Source: Pseudomonas sp. QS1027 (lineage in GTDB: Bacteria; Pseudomonadota; Gammaproteobacteria; Pseudomonadales; Pseudomonadaceae). From it: a DNA stretch of 64,000 bases. The notes under the pieces were generated by a model. The model did not search any database and was not told the origin of the DNA. It saw nothing but the letters and a program-made list of their open reading frames with translations. Numbering within the stretch: position 1 is the stretch's first letter; the number at the start of each line of letters is the position of its first letter. The DNA is taken from assembly GCF_002814235.1 (NCBI RefSeq), contig NZ_PHSU01000007.1, forward strand, positions 1 through 64,000, read 5' to 3'. Below are positions 42,823 through 52,362 of the stretch, piece after piece. Position numbers and translations under genes: made by a program.

Positions 42823-45108
42823 TTAAAGCGACGAGTATTTCTTGCGCAGACGCTGACGAATCAGTTCCGCGAGGGTGTTCATGATGAACGTGAACAGCAG
42901 CAGCACCAGCGCCGAGAGGAACAGCACGCGGTAGTGACTACCACCCACTTCCGACTCCGGCATCTCCACCGCGACGTTGGCCGCCAGGGTGCGCAGGCCT
43001 TCGAACAGGTTCATCTCCATGACCGGGGTGTTGCCGGTGGCCATCAGCACGATCATGGTCTCGCCGACGGCGCGGCCCATGCCGATCATCAGCGCCGAGA
43101 AGATCCCCGGGCTGGCGGTCAGGATCACCACCCGCGTCATGGTCTGCCACGGCGTGGCGCCCAGGGCCAGCGAGCCCAGGGTCAGGCCGCGCGGTACGCT
43201 GAACACGGCGTCTTCGGCGATGGAGTAGATGTTCGGGATCACCGCGAAGCCCATGGCCAGGCCGACCACCAGGGCATTGCGCTGGTCGTAGGTGATGCCC
43301 AGGTCGTGGGAGATCCACATGCGCATGTCGCCACCGAAGAACCAGGTCTCCAGGTGCGGGCTCATGAACAGCGAGAGCCAGCAGACGAACAGGATCACCG
43401 GGATCAGGATCGCACTTTCCCAGCCGTCCGGCACCCGCAGGCGCAGCGACTCGGGCAGGCGGCTCCAGCCGAAACCGGCCACCAGGATGCCGATCGGCAG
43501 GAGCATCAGCAGGCTGAAGATCCCCGGCAGGTGCCCTTCTACATAAGGCGCCAGGAACAGGCCGGCGAAGAAGCCGAGGATCACCGTCGGCATCGCTTCC
43601 ATCAATTCGATCACCGGCTTGACCTTGCGGCGCATGCCCGGAGCCATGAAGTAGGCGGTGTAGATCGCGGCGGCGACGGCCAGCGGTGCGGCCAGGAGCA
43701 TGGCGTAGAACGCGGCCTTCAGGGTACCGAAGGTCAGCGGCGACAGGCTCAGCTTGGGTTCGAAGTCGGTGTTGGCGGCGGTCGATTGCCAGACGTACTT
43801 GGGTTCGTCGTAGTTCTCGTACCAGACCTTGCTCCACAGCGCGCTCCAGGAAACTTCCGGGTGCGGGTTGTCGAGAACCAGCGGCTGGATCTTGCCACCT
43901 TGCTCGACGATCACCCGGTTGGCCCGTGGCGACAGGCCGAACAGGCCCTGGCCGTCGACCACCTGGTTGACCAGCAGGGTCCGGTGCGCGGTGCTGTGGA
44001 AAATGCCGAGCTTGCCGGAGGCATCCATGGCGACAAAGCCCTTGCGACGCTCTTCGGCGGTGATTTCAACGATAGGCGCGGTGCCCATCTGGAAACCCCG
44101 GATGTTTTTCAGGCGCAGCTCGCCATCCGGATCGCGGGCCATGAACCACTGGGCCAGGCCACCGGTGGAGTCACCGATGATCAGTGAAATACCGCCCACC
44201 AGTTGGGTACTGGCGGTCACTTCGGCCGTGGCGCTTTCCAGCAGTTTGTAGCGACCGTTCAGGCTCTTGTCGCGCAGGCTGAAGACATCGGCCTGGGCGC
44301 GTCCGTTGATCACATACAACCATTGCTGGCGCGGATCGATATAGATCGCCTTCACCGGCTCGGTCATCTGCGGCAGCTCGATGCTCTTCTGCTCGCTGGT
44401 GACCTCGCCGGTCATCATGTTTTCTTCTTTGGTCAGCGCCAGCACGTGCAGTTGCGCGCCGGTGGAGCCGGCCACGACCAGCGTGGTGTCGGCGGCGTTC
44501 AGGTTCACATGCTCAAGGGCACGGCCCTGATCGTCGAGAATGATCGGCGCTTCGCCGTAGGGGTACTCGACCGCGGGTGAAATGGTTTTCTTGCCGTCCG
44601 GATACGTCACTTTATAGGTGTGACGGAACACCAGCGCCTGGCCATTGGACAGGCCGACAATCACCAACGGGATACCCGGCTGGTCCTTGCTGATAGAGGT
44701 GACCGTGGTGCCGGCCGGAAGCGGCAGGTTGACCCGCGACAGTTCGCTGGCGTCCTGGGCATTGAAGAACAGCACCTGGCCCTTGTCGGAAACCCGCATG
44801 CCGACCTGGTTCTGCTCTTCCAGGGAGATCATCAGCGGTTTGCCGGCGTCCTGGATCCAGGCGGGGGTAATGCTTTTCTCGGCGGTCAGCGAGGCACCCT
44901 GGAACAGGGGCAGGACCACATAACCGAGAAAGAAGAAGATCAGCGTGATCGCCCCGAGGACGGCGAGGCCGCCAATGAACACATACCAACGGGTCAGGCG
45001 ATCTTTCAGCGCGCGGATACGGCGCTTGCGTTGCAGCTCAGGCGTATTGAAATCAATGCGCTTGGGGGGTGAAGTCGTAGTCATGGTGGAATTGGCCAGA
45101 TCGTTCAT
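42823..45108 (-). CDS. pstC: Phosphate ABC transporter permease PstC (long form)
   Basis: Partner permease of PstA, 761 residues against about 320 in Escherichia coli. After one N-terminal membrane helix (about 45-70), some 400 residues of extracytoplasmic, beta-rich sequence precede the C-terminal permease domain with the SVPRGLTLGSLALGATPWQT coupling loop. I chose ATG 45108 over ATG 45114 from spacing to AGGGTG. It has its own Pho box directly upstream, separate from pstS. Confidence 0.93.
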   Translation of the reverse strand: MNDLANSTMTTTSPPKRIDFNTPELQRKRRIRALKDRLTRWYVFIGGLAVLGAITLIFFFLGYVVLPLFQGASLTAEKSITPAWIQDAGKPLMISLEEQNQVGMRVSDKGQVLFFNAQDASELSRVNLPLPAGTTVTSISKDQPGIPLVIVGLSNGQALVFRHTYKVTYPDGKKTISPAVEYPYGEAPIILDDQGRALEHVNLNAADTTLVVAGSTGAQLHVLALTKEENMMTGEVTSEQKSIELPQMTEPVKAIYIDPRQQWLYVINGRAQADVFSLRDKSLNGRYKLLESATAEVTASTQLVGGISLIIGDSTGGLAQWFMARDPDGELRLKNIRGFQMGTAPIVEITAEERRKGFVAMDASGKLGIFHSTAHRTLLVNQVVDGQGLFGLSPRANRVIVEQGGKIQPLVLDNPHPEVSWSALWSKVWYENYDEPKYVWQSTAANTDFEPKLSLSPLTFGTLKAAFYAMLLAAPLAVAAAIYTAYFMAPGMRRKVKPVIELMEAMPTVILGFFAGLFLAPYVEGHLPGIFSLLMLLPIGILVAGFGWSRLPESLRLRVPDGWESAILIPVILFVCWLSLFMSPHLETWFFGGDMRMWISHDLGITYDQRNALVVGLAMGFAVIPNIYSIAEDAVFSVPRGLTLGSLALGATPWQTMTRVVILTASPGIFSALMIGMGRAVGETMIVLMATGNTPVMEMNLFEGLRTLAANVAVEMPESEVGGSHYRVLFLSALVLLLFTFIMNTLAELIRQRLRKKYSSL

Positions 45109-45130
45109 GCGCACACCCTAGCGGTCCTGT

Positions 45131-45159
45131 ATGACAGAAAGATGACAATGCAGTGACGC
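45131..45159 (-). promoter_or_regulatory. Pho box upstream of pstC
   Basis: On the minus strand GCGTCAC-N4-TTGTCAT-N4-CTGTCAT: three 7-base half-sites spaced 11 bases apart, the last two close to consensus. It lies about 23 bases before pstC, so pstCAB-phoU can be started independently of pstS. Confidence 0.75.
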
Positions 45160-45207
45160 ACTGAAGCCGCCGCCCAGCAAGGCTGGCAGCGGTTTCGGAA
45201 TGAGGGG

Positions 45208-45235
45208 CGCGGTCGATCGGGATCAAACCGCGCCT
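45208..45235. other. Hairpin between pstS and pstC
   Basis: GGCGCGGT and ACCGCGCC form a GC-rich stem about 35 bases after the pstS stop, without a clear T-run. It could protect the pstS message or weaken readthrough into pstC. Confidence 0.45.
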
Positions 45236-45270
45236 TGTCTTGCTACCGGGACGAGCGCCCGGTTGAAGGC

Positions 45271-46269
45271 TTACTGCTTGGCGACGTTACCTTCGCCCAG
45301 GCCCAGGTCAGCCAGTGCCTTGGCGGCAACTTTGGCTGGCAGTGGGATGTAGCCGTCTTTCACAACCACTTCCTGGCCCTGTTTGGACAGAACCAGTTTC
45401 ACGAACTCGGCTTCCAGGGGAGCCAGAGGCTTGCCCGGTGCCTTGTTGACGTACACGTAGAGGAAACGCGACAGCGGGTATTTGCCGTTCAGTGCGTTTT
45501 CTTCGCTGTCTTCGATGAACTCGGTGCTGCCTTTCTTCGACAGGGCAACGGTTTTCACGCTGGCGGTCTTGTAGCCGATACCCGAGTAGCCGATACCGTT
45601 CAGCGAGGAGCTGATGGACTGCACAACGGAAGCCGAACCCGGTTGTTCGTTCACGTTAGGCTTGTAGTCGCCTTTGCACAGGGCTTCTTCCTTGAAGTAG
45701 CCGTAGGTGCCGGATACCGAGTTACGGCCGAACAGTTGAACCGGCTTGTTGGCCAGGTCGCCGGTCACACCCAGGTCACCCCAGGTCTTGACTTCGGCTT
45801 TGGCGCCGCACAGACGAGTCGAGGAGAAGATCGCGTCGACTTGTTCCATGGTCAGGTGCTTGATCGGGTTGTCCTTGTGCACGAACACGGCCAGGGCATC
45901 CACAGCGACCGGGATAGCGGTCGGCTTGTAGCCGTACTTCTGCTCGAAGGCAGCCAGTTCGGTGTCCTTCATCTTGCGGCTCATCGGGCCCAGGTTCGAA
46001 GTGCCTTCAGTCAGGGCGGGCGGCGCGGTAGCGGAACCGGCGGCCTGAATCTGAATGTTCACGTTCGGGTATTCTTTCTTGTAGCTCTCAGCCCACAGGG
46101 TCATGAGGTTAGCCAGGGTGTCGGAACCAACACTGGACAGGTTACCCGATACGCCCGTGGCTTTTGTATAAGGCGGAATGGACGGGTCCACACCAGCGGC
46201 GACCGCGTGGGCAGTTGCAACGCCAGCAGCGACAAAAGTCATTGCCGCCATCAAACGCTTCAGTTTCAT
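45271..46269 (-). CDS. pstS: Phosphate-binding protein PstS
   Basis: Periplasmic phosphate-binding protein of the Pst importer. It has 332 residues with a clear signal peptide ([20 protein letters not shown]). The mature part begins with the PstS pattern [16 protein letters not shown], where the serine-rich loop contacts phosphate, and contains [12 protein letters not shown]. Highest expression in the operon is expected, since it is first behind a triple Pho box. Confidence 0.95.
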   Translation of the reverse strand: MKLKRLMAAMTFVAAGVATAHAVAAGVDPSIPPYTKATGVSGNLSSVGSDTLANLMTLWAESYKKEYPNVNIQIQAAGSATAPPALTEGTSNLGPMSRKMKDTELAAFEQKYGYKPTAIPVAVDALAVFVHKDNPIKHLTMEQVDAIFSSTRLCGAKAEVKTWGDLGVTGDLANKPVQLFGRNSVSGTYGYFKEEALCKGDYKPNVNEQPGSASVVQSISSSLNGIGYSGIGYKTASVKTVALSKKGSTEFIEDSEENALNGKYPLSRFLYVYVNKAPGKPLAPLEAEFVKLVLSKQGQEVVVKDGYIPLPAKVAAKALADLGLGEGNVAKQ

Positions 46270-46336
46270 GCCTTGCTCCTAGCAGAGAGGGTTTATCAGA
46301 TCGGGGCCAAGTATCAGCAGGCCGGATGAACACTCT

Positions 46337-46365
46337 ATGACTGGTATATGACAGTTAGATGAAAG
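46337..46365 (-). promoter_or_regulatory. Triple Pho box upstream of pstS
   Basis: On the minus strand CTTTCAT-CTAA-CTGTCAT-ATAC-CAGTCAT: three half-sites at 11-base spacing, close to consensus, about 68 bases before the pstS start. Such an array can bind more than one PhoB dimer. Confidence 0.85.
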
Positions 46366-46399
46366 GCCATCACGCTTAAAACGCTGGATTTCTAAACGC

Positions 46400-46423
46400 A
46401 AAAGCGGGCAAACGCCCGCCTTT
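46400..46423 (-). terminator. Intrinsic terminator of the symporter gene
   Basis: GCGGGC-N4-GCCCGC followed on the minus strand by CTTTTGCGTTT, about 105 bases beyond the stop of the MHS transporter gene and upstream of the pstS promoter. Confidence 0.75.
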
Positions 46424-46527
46424 ACTGGTCCGCGGCGCCGTCGCGCGGCGCTGGATCATGTCAACACTGAAACAATTTGAAACCCTCTTCCTTTATATAG
46501 AGGCGTTCCGATTTTCACCGTTGCGAC

Positions 46528-47817
46528 TCAACGCCCCTTCGACCACAGATACCCGCCCACCAGCACGCCGATGCCGCAAATGATCGCCACATAATAGGCA
46601 GGCCCCATCGGGCTTTCCTTGAGCAGCAAGGTGACCACCATCGGGGTCAGGCCGCCGAAGATCGCGTAGGCCAGGTTGTAGGAGAACGACAGGCCACTGA
46701 AACGCACCACCGCCGGGAACGCCTTGACCATCACGTAAGGCGTCGCGCCGATGGTGCCGACGAACAGGCCGCTCAGGGCATACAGCGGGAACAGCCACTC
46801 GGGGTGAGTCGGCACGGTGCTATAGAAGGTCCAGAACGTCACCATCAACCCCAGGCTGCCGAACACGAAGACCCGCCCGGCACCGAAACGGTCGGCCAGC
46901 GCGCCGGAAAGAATGCAACCCAGGGTCAGGCAGATCGTCGCCAGGCTGTTGGCTTCCAGAGAGAGGGTTGGGGAAAAGTGAAAGGCCGTTTGCAGCACGG
47001 TCGGGGTCATCAGGATCACCACCACCACACCGGCGGACAGCACCCAGGTCAACAGCATCGAAATCAGGATCGCACCGCGATGATCACGCAGTACCGCGCC
47101 CAGCGGGATGCCGTCGGACAGCGCCTTGCGTTTCTGCAGCTCGGCGAACACTGGGGTCTCGTGCAACCAGCGGCGCAGGTAGACCGAGAACAGGCCGAAT
47201 ACACCGCCCAGCAGGAACGGAATCCGCCAGGCGTAATCCGCCACTTCCACCGGGGTATAAACGCTGTTGATCAGGGTCGCCACCAGCGAACCCAGCAGGA
47301 TGCCGGCGGTCAGGCCCGAGGTCAGGGTGCCGCAGGCAAAGCCGATCTTGCGCTCCGGTACGTGTTCGGCGACGAACACCCAGGCGCCCGGCACTTCACC
47401 ACCGATGGCCGCGCCCTGGATCACCCGCATCAGCAACAGCAGGATCGGCGCCCAGATGCCGATCTGCGCATAGGTCGGCAGCAGACCCATGATCAGGGTC
47501 GGCACCGCCATCAGGAAAATACTCAGGGTGAACATCTTCTTGCGCCCCAGCAGGTCGCCGAAGTGCGCCATCACGATGCCGCCCAGTGGCCGCGCCAGGT
47601 AGCCGGCGGCGAAAATCCCGAAGGTCTGCATCAAACGCAGCCATTCGGGCATATCCGCCGGGAAAAACAGCTTGCCGACCACAGCGGCAAAAAACACGAA
47701 AATGATAAAGTCGTAGAACTCCAGCGCGCCGCCCAGGGCAGACAGCGATAAAGTCTTGTAGTCATTGCGGGTCAACGGGCGCGCAGATTGCGCAGTGGGG
47801 GTGGACGCGGTGGTCAT
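46528..47817 (-). CDS. MFS transporter, metabolite:H+ symporter (MHS) family
   Basis: A 429-residue, 12-helix major facilitator. The loop after helix 2 has FGDLLGRKKMFTLSI, the MFS signature with the MHS-type form, and the start LSLSALGGALEFYDF is typical of the MHS/ProP-like group, which carries dicarboxylates, betaine or proline. The substrate cannot be read from sequence. A single gene with its own terminator, upstream of pstS on the same strand. Confidence 0.88.
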   Translation of the reverse strand: MTTASTPTAQSARPLTRNDYKTLSLSALGGALEFYDFIIFVFFAAVVGKLFFPADMPEWLRLMQTFGIFAAGYLARPLGGIVMAHFGDLLGRKKMFTLSIFLMAVPTLIMGLLPTYAQIGIWAPILLLLMRVIQGAAIGGEVPGAWVFVAEHVPERKIGFACGTLTSGLTAGILLGSLVATLINSVYTPVEVADYAWRIPFLLGGVFGLFSVYLRRWLHETPVFAELQKRKALSDGIPLGAVLRDHRGAILISMLLTWVLSAGVVVVILMTPTVLQTAFHFSPTLSLEANSLATICLTLGCILSGALADRFGAGRVFVFGSLGLMVTFWTFYSTVPTHPEWLFPLYALSGLFVGTIGATPYVMVKAFPAVVRFSGLSFSYNLAYAIFGGLTPMVVTLLLKESPMGPAYYVAIICGIGVLVGGYLWSKGR

Positions 47818-48189
47818 GGGCTTCTCTTATTGGGCACGTCTATGAGCCACGCAAGGCTCGACTCAGGCTGGGGGCAGGTCTGGCACGATAGCAAATTGTT
47901 CGTAAAAGCACATGGATCAGCGCATTCGTCGGGAAAAATGAGAACCGGGAGGTCGTCTCGCGGTCTACCGACCGATATACTCGTGCCCTGCGCCGGGTAA
48001 AACCCGCAGGCTAGAGGGGTATTGTGCGAAAACGCCGTTGGGCCGAACCAGCCGCTTTCGCAGAGTTTCCCTTAGTGCGGCTTACGAGAAACGTAACGAA
48101 CGTAGTATGTTCGGGCTGAATCGTTTTTCTTGAAGACGGCTATTCACCTGCAGTACCAACGTAGCGTTACGGGTCAGAGGCACCCCGGC
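47818..48189. other. Divergent intergenic region, symporter / thioesterase
   Basis: About 370 bases without a gene I can support. It must hold two divergent promoters. A GATATACT element near 47975 is a possible -10 box for the rightward thioesterase gene. No strong hairpin was seen. Confidence 0.4.
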
Positions 48190-48588
48190 ATGATCGAACT
48201 CGAACAAGAAGATCCAATCCCGCAAGGCGATCTCGCCCTGCAAATCACCGCGCTCCCGCGCGAAGCCAACGGTTTCGGCGACATTTATGGCGGCTGGCTG
48301 GTCAGCCAGATGGACCTGGCCGGCACCGCCATGGCCAGTAAAGTGGCCGGCGGCCGGGTGGCCACGGTGTCCATCGACCGCATGGCGTTCCTGGTCCCGG
48401 TCGCCGTCGGCGCGCAACTGTCCTTTTATACCCATACCGAAGAAATCGGCCGCAGCTCGATGCGGATGATGGTCGAGGTGTGGAGCGACGATCCGCTGAC
48501 CAGCGAATGGCGCAAGGTCACCGAAGCGGCGTTTGTGTTCGTGGCCATCGACGGCAGCGGGCGCACCCGCTCCGTGCCACGGCGTTAA
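48190..48588 (+). CDS. Acyl-CoA thioesterase (hotdog fold)
   Basis: A 132-residue YciA/BACH-like thioesterase of the hotdog superfamily, predicted to hydrolyse acyl-CoAs in the cytoplasm. Visible marks are NGFGDIYGGWLVSQMDLAG (about residues 27-45), where the family places its active-site Asn/Asp and helix, and VSIDRMAFLVPVAVG. Start chosen at ATG 48190; the longer frame to 48130 does not align with the family. It precedes the mutarotase by 51 bases. Confidence 0.88.
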   Translation: MIELEQEDPIPQGDLALQITALPREANGFGDIYGGWLVSQMDLAGTAMASKVAGGRVATVSIDRMAFLVPVAVGAQLSFYTHTEEIGRSSMRMMVEVWSDDPLTSEWRKVTEAAFVFVAIDGSGRTRSVPRR

Positions 48589-48639
48589 TCCGGCCGCCCG
48601 CGCGCGGCCCGTTACAACTCCCTGTCTTGCGAGAACACC

Positions 48640-49542
48640 ATGACCACGCCCCATGTTGAAGCGGTAAAACTGGATGAGCTGAACGGCTGGCGGATCAGCC
48701 ACGGCCAGGCCGAATTGCTGGTGGCGCAACAAGGCGCGCAGATCCTCAGTTACCAGTTGGCCGGGCAACCGCCGCTGATCTGGCTCAACAACGAGGCGGT
48801 GTTCAAGCAAGGCAAGGGTATCCGGGCCGGCGTGCCGGTGTGCTGGCCGTGGTTCGGCAACTTTTCGCGTAATCCGGACAGCGTCCAGGCCATGCGCCAG
48901 AGCAGCGAGGCCGCCACGGCCCACGGTTTTGTGCGGACGATGAACTGGACGCTGCAGGGCATCGAGGCCGAAGGCGAGGCGGTGAATGTGACGTTCAGCC
49001 TGCCGCTACCCGAAGGCGGCCTGCCGGGCTGGCCGCACAAGGTCGGCCTGACCCTGCGTATTCGCCTGGGTGAGACGTTGCACGTCGAGCTCATCAGCGA
49101 AAACCAGGACGATCATCCGGTCAGCATCAGCCAGGCGCTGCACACCTATTTCGCCGTCAGCGATGTACGCAATGTGCAGGTTGAAGGGGTCGAGGGCCTG
49201 AGCTATATCGACACGCTGGAGGACTGGCAGTCGACGACGCAGGTGGGCAGCTTGCACTTTAGCGGCGAGACCGACCGGATCTACCAGGATGCGCCGTCGC
49301 AGCTGGGCATTGTCGATTCGGACTGGCAGCGGCGTATCCAGCTGACCAGCAGCGGTTCACGGACGGCGGTGATCTGGAATCCGTGGATTGGTCGGGCCAG
49401 TCAGTTCAGCGATATGGCCGACGATGGCTGGCAGAAGATGCTCTGCATCGAGACCGCGAACGTGATGGATGATGTGGTGACGCTGGCGCCGGGGGCTAGT
49501 CATACGTTGGGTGTGACCATCGGTAGTCAGCGCCTGGCTTGA
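48640..49542 (+). CDS. D-hexose-6-phosphate mutarotase (YeaD-like)
   Basis: A 300-residue enzyme of the aldose-1-epimerase fold that interconverts anomers of hexose 6-phosphates. Family marks are GIRAGVPVCWPWFG (about residues 62-75), HGFVRTMNW with the catalytic-site His, and the acidic end segment WNPWIGRASQFSDM. Same strand as the thioesterase, possibly one transcript. A REPIN follows its stop. Confidence 0.9.
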   Translation: MTTPHVEAVKLDELNGWRISHGQAELLVAQQGAQILSYQLAGQPPLIWLNNEAVFKQGKGIRAGVPVCWPWFGNFSRNPDSVQAMRQSSEAATAHGFVRTMNWTLQGIEAEGEAVNVTFSLPLPEGGLPGWPHKVGLTLRIRLGETLHVELISENQDDHPVSISQALHTYFAVSDVRNVQVEGVEGLSYIDTLEDWQSTTQVGSLHFSGETDRIYQDAPSQLGIVDSDWQRRIQLTSSGSRTAVIWNPWIGRASQFSDMADDGWQKMLCIETANVMDDVVTLAPGASHTLGVTIGSQRLA

Positions 49543-49557
49543 GACCGCGTCGCGCGC

Positions 49558-49653
49558 CTTCGCGGGCAAGCTCCGCTCCCACAAGGGCCGAGTCGTACGC
49601 AAATTTTGTGCACGACTCAGGACTTAATGTGGGAGCGGAGCTTGCCCGCGAAG
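49558..49653. repeat. REPIN
   Basis: Inverted copies of TGTGGGAGCGGAGCTTGCCC separated by about 44 bases, between convergent mutarotase and DUF3299 genes. The sequence is the same type as at 11751 and 58925. Confidence 0.9.
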
Positions 49654-49684
49654 GCGATCTGACAAGCACCGAAGATCTCGAACC

Positions 49685-50221
49685 TTACAGATCCGACTCC
49701 TTCACCGCCCTCACCTTCCCCGCATCCAGCGCATACGCCGCGTCGGCCAGGTCATTGCTGACCTTCTCGATCTTCAGCGTGCCGGTCACCCACAGCGGCG
49801 TATAGATATCGTCCAGCTTCAACCCCTTGGGATACCGCACCAGCACCAGTTGATTGGGCGGCGGTGGCGGCACGTGGATGCAGGCGCCCGGGTAAGGCAC
49901 CAGGAAAAACAGCGTGCTGCGGCCCTTGGCGTCGGTCTCCAACGGCACCGGATACCCACCGATGCGAATATCCTTGCCATCCATCGCCGCTACGGTCTTG
50001 GTCGAATACATCACCGCCGGCAAACCCTTGCTCTGCTTCAACCCACCCTTGGCGGTAAAGGTACCGTCGCCCTCGGGCGTGTTGTGGGTGATTTCCGGCA
50101 TTTGCTCAAGGGCTTTCTGGTCCGACTTGGGCATCAGTTCCAGCCAGTCGGTTTCCGGGAGTTCAGCGGCATGGGCCAGGCCACTGCCCAGGAAAAGAAG
50201 TGTCAAAAGAAGACGGCGCAT
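49685..50221 (-). CDS. Exported DUF3299 protein
   Basis: A 178-residue protein with a signal peptide (cut after AHA, about residue 18) and a DUF3299 domain; the stretch GACIHVPPPPPNQLVLVRYP is characteristic. Function is not known; relatives are periplasmic proteins sometimes found near ABC transporters. Start at ATG 50221; the frame continues upstream to 50464 without support. Confidence 0.82.
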   Translation of the reverse strand: MRRLLLTLLFLGSGLAHAAELPETDWLELMPKSDQKALEQMPEITHNTPEGDGTFTAKGGLKQSKGLPAVMYSTKTVAAMDGKDIRIGGYPVPLETDAKGRSTLFFLVPYPGACIHVPPPPPNQLVLVRYPKGLKLDDIYTPLWVTGTLKIEKVSNDLADAAYALDAGKVRAVKESDL

Positions 50222-50301
50222 GGGGAGACTCGAAAACAGAGAGGATGTCGCACATTCTAGCCCTCTCCGCCATGGCGGCGGAGAGGGTTTGATCGCCTGG
50301 A

Positions 50302-50547
50302 TCAGTTCTTTCTGACCAGGTTGTAGATCACCAACAAGACAATCGCGCCAACAACTGCACCGATAAAACCGGCACTCTGACCCGCGTGATAGATCCCCAG
50401 CGCCTGACCACCATAGGTCGCCGCCAGCGAACCGCCGATACCCAGCAGGATGGTCATGATCCAACCCATGCTGTCGTCGCCTGGCTTGAGGAAACGCGCC
50501 ACCAGGCCGACGATGAGGCCGATAAAAATTGTCCAGATAATGTGCAT
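50302..50547 (-). CDS. GlsB/YeaQ/YmgE-family small membrane protein
   Basis: An 81-residue protein made of three glycine-rich hydrophobic segments (IIWTIFIGLIVGLVARFL, then GWIMTILLGIGGSLA and GAVVGAIVLLVIYNLV). This is the pattern of the GlsB/YeaQ/YmgE stress-response group (transglycosylase-associated protein family). GAGGAAAT precedes ATG 50547. Confidence 0.9.
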   Translation of the reverse strand: MHIIWTIFIGLIVGLVARFLKPGDDSMGWIMTILLGIGGSLAATYGGQALGIYHAGQSAGFIGAVVGAIVLLVIYNLVRKN

Positions 50548-50654
50548 GGCATTTCCTCTCGGTGAGTGTGCACAGTCAAAGCCTAGTCAGCACTTTGACA
50601 TCCTGCAATCAGAGGCCAACGGCAACCGTAGGTTCCCGCCAGCACTGACTATCT

Positions 50655-51737
50655 TTACTCGGCGATCAACGCCTCGACCCGCAGGATCTGCTCCTGCAAC
50701 GTCGCCTTGTCCGCGCAACGCAGCGTCGCGTGACCGACCTTGCGGCCGACCTTGAACGCCTTGCCATAGTGATGCAGATGGCAATCGGCGATGGCGATCA
50801 CTTGCTCCACCGGCGGGACTACACCGATGAAGTTGAGCATCGCGCTTTCGCCGACCTTGGCGGTCGAACCCAGCGGCAGCCCGGCAATCGCCCGCAGGTG
50901 GTTTTCGAACTGGCTGCACTCGGCGCCTTCGGTGGTCCAGTGCCCGGAGTTGTGCACCCGTGGCGCGATTTCGTTGGCCTTGAGGCCACCGTCGACTTCA
51001 AAGAACTCGAACGCCAGCACGCCGACATAATTCAGCTGCTTGAGCACCCGGCCGGCATACTCTTCGGCCAGGGCTTGCAGCGGATGGTCGGTGCTGGCCA
51101 CGGACAGGCGCAGGATGCCGTTGTCGTGGGTGTTGTGCACCAGCGGGTAGAAGCAGGTTTCGCCGTCACGGCCGCGTACGGCAATCAGCGAGACTTCACC
51201 GGTGAAGGGCACAAAGCCTTCCAGCAGGCAGGCAACGCTGCCCAGCTCGGCGAAGGTGCCGACCACATCGGCCGCGGTGCGCAGGACTTTCTGGCCCTTG
51301 CCGTCATACCCCAGGGTGCGGGTTTTCAGCACGGCCGGCAGGCCTATCTGGGCAACAGCGGCGTCCAGGTCCGCCTGGGACTGGATATCGGCGAAGGCCG
51401 GGGTGGGAATCCCCAGGTCCTTGAACATGCTCTTTTCGAACCAGCGATCACGGGCGATGCGCAGGGCTTCGGCGCTCGGATAGACCGGCACGAACTGCGA
51501 CAGGAAGGCCACGGTTTCCGCCGGGACGCTTTCGAACTCGAAGGTCACCAGGTCGACTTCGTCGGCCAACTGGCGCAGGTGATCCTGATCGCCGTAATCG
51601 GCGCGCAGATGCTCGCCCAGGGCGGCTGCACAGGCATCCGGCGCCGGGTCCAGGAAAGCGAAGTTCATCCCCAGCGGCGTACCCGCCAGCGCCAACATGC
51701 GGCCCAACTGGCCGCCACCGATTACACCGATCTTCAT
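50655..51737 (-). CDS. purK: N5-carboxyaminoimidazole ribonucleotide synthase PurK
   Basis: ATP-grasp enzyme that makes N5-CAIR from AIR, bicarbonate and ATP in purine synthesis. The 360-residue protein begins MKIGVIGGGQLGRMLA, the family start, and has the ATP-grasp stretch KTRTLGYDGKGQ (about residue 142) and FFEVDGGLKANEIAPRVHNS. Start at ATG 51737 with AGGT at a good distance; ATG 51743 is possible. It follows purE by 11 bases. Confidence 0.96.
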   Translation of the reverse strand: MKIGVIGGGQLGRMLALAGTPLGMNFAFLDPAPDACAAALGEHLRADYGDQDHLRQLADEVDLVTFEFESVPAETVAFLSQFVPVYPSAEALRIARDRWFEKSMFKDLGIPTPAFADIQSQADLDAAVAQIGLPAVLKTRTLGYDGKGQKVLRTAADVVGTFAELGSVACLLEGFVPFTGEVSLIAVRGRDGETCFYPLVHNTHDNGILRLSVASTDHPLQALAEEYAGRVLKQLNYVGVLAFEFFEVDGGLKANEIAPRVHNSGHWTTEGAECSQFENHLRAIAGLPLGSTAKVGESAMLNFIGVVPPVEQVIAIADCHLHHYGKAFKVGRKVGHATLRCADKATLQEQILRVEALIAE

Positions 51738-51748
51738 CGTCATCAACC

Positions 51749-52240
51749 TCAGGCGACGCGTGGGTCTGGATTGTCCAGCACGCTGTCTGTCTGTTCTGCA
51801 CGGAATTTCTTCAGCACGGTGTGGAAATGCGGGTGCTTGGCGCCCAGGATGCTCGCCGAGAGCAGCGCGGCATTGATCGCGCCGGCCTTGCCGATGGCCA
51901 GGGTCGCCACCGGAATACCGGCCGGCATCTGCACGATCGACAGCAGCGAGTCGACGCCCGAGAGCATCGCCGACTGCACCGGCACGCCGAGCACCGGCAG
52001 GTGGGTCTTGGCCGCGCACATGCCTGGCAGGTGCGCCGCACCGCCGGCACCGGCGATGATCACCTCGATCCCGCGGGACTCGGCCTCTTCGGCGTACTGG
52101 AAGAGCAGGTCCGGGGTGCGGTGGGCAGAGACCACTTTCACCTCGTAGGGGATGCCGAGCTTTTCCAGCATATCGGCGGTGTGGCTAAGGGTGGACCAAT
52201 CGGACTTGGAGCCCATGATCACGCCAACCAGTGCACTCAT
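51749..52240 (-). CDS. purE: N5-carboxyaminoimidazole ribonucleotide mutase PurE
   Basis: Converts N5-CAIR, the PurK product, to CAIR. The 163-residue protein starts [20 protein letters not shown], where GSKSDW is the substrate phosphate loop, and has [15 protein letters not shown] with the catalytic His and [21 protein letters not shown] lies upstream of ATG 52240. It is first in the purEK operon, behind a leader with a terminator hairpin. Confidence 0.96.
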   Translation of the reverse strand: MSALVGVIMGSKSDWSTLSHTADMLEKLGIPYEVKVVSAHRTPDLLFQYAEEAESRGIEVIIAGAGGAAHLPGMCAAKTHLPVLGVPVQSAMLSGVDSLLSIVQMPAGIPVATLAIGKAGAINAALLSASILGAKHPHFHTVLKKFRAEQTDSVLDNPDPRVA

Positions 52241-52275
52241 CGTCGTGCCTCTTCTCTTGGGCGCCCGCAGGCGCG

Positions 52276-52316
52276 TCAAAAAACAACAAGCCACGCGGGA
52301 GACCGGCGTGGCTTGT
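52276..52316 (-). terminator. Terminator-like hairpin in purE leader (possible attenuator)
   Basis: A perfect 11-bp stem (ACAAGCCACGC and GCGTGGCTTGT, loop of nine) followed on the minus strand by TTGTTGTTTTTTGAC. It lies only about 35 bases before purE and downstream of a possible -10 box, so it sits in the leader rather than at a gene end. Confidence 0.7.
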
Positions 52317-52356
52317 CATACGAATCGGGGCCGGGCAAGCCGGCCGAAGGCCGCGC

Positions 52357-52362
52357 AGTATA
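52357..52362 (-). promoter_or_regulatory. Possible -10 box of purEK
   Basis: TATACT on the minus strand, a good -10 match, right after the LysR terminator. The -35 partner (TGCGTT region) is poor, so this is tentative. Confidence 0.35.

Noticed and set aside
41062..44187. A 1041-codon open frame on the plus strand
   Set aside because: Antisense to pstA and pstC; composition is His/Gln/Arg-rich, as expected for a shadow frame.
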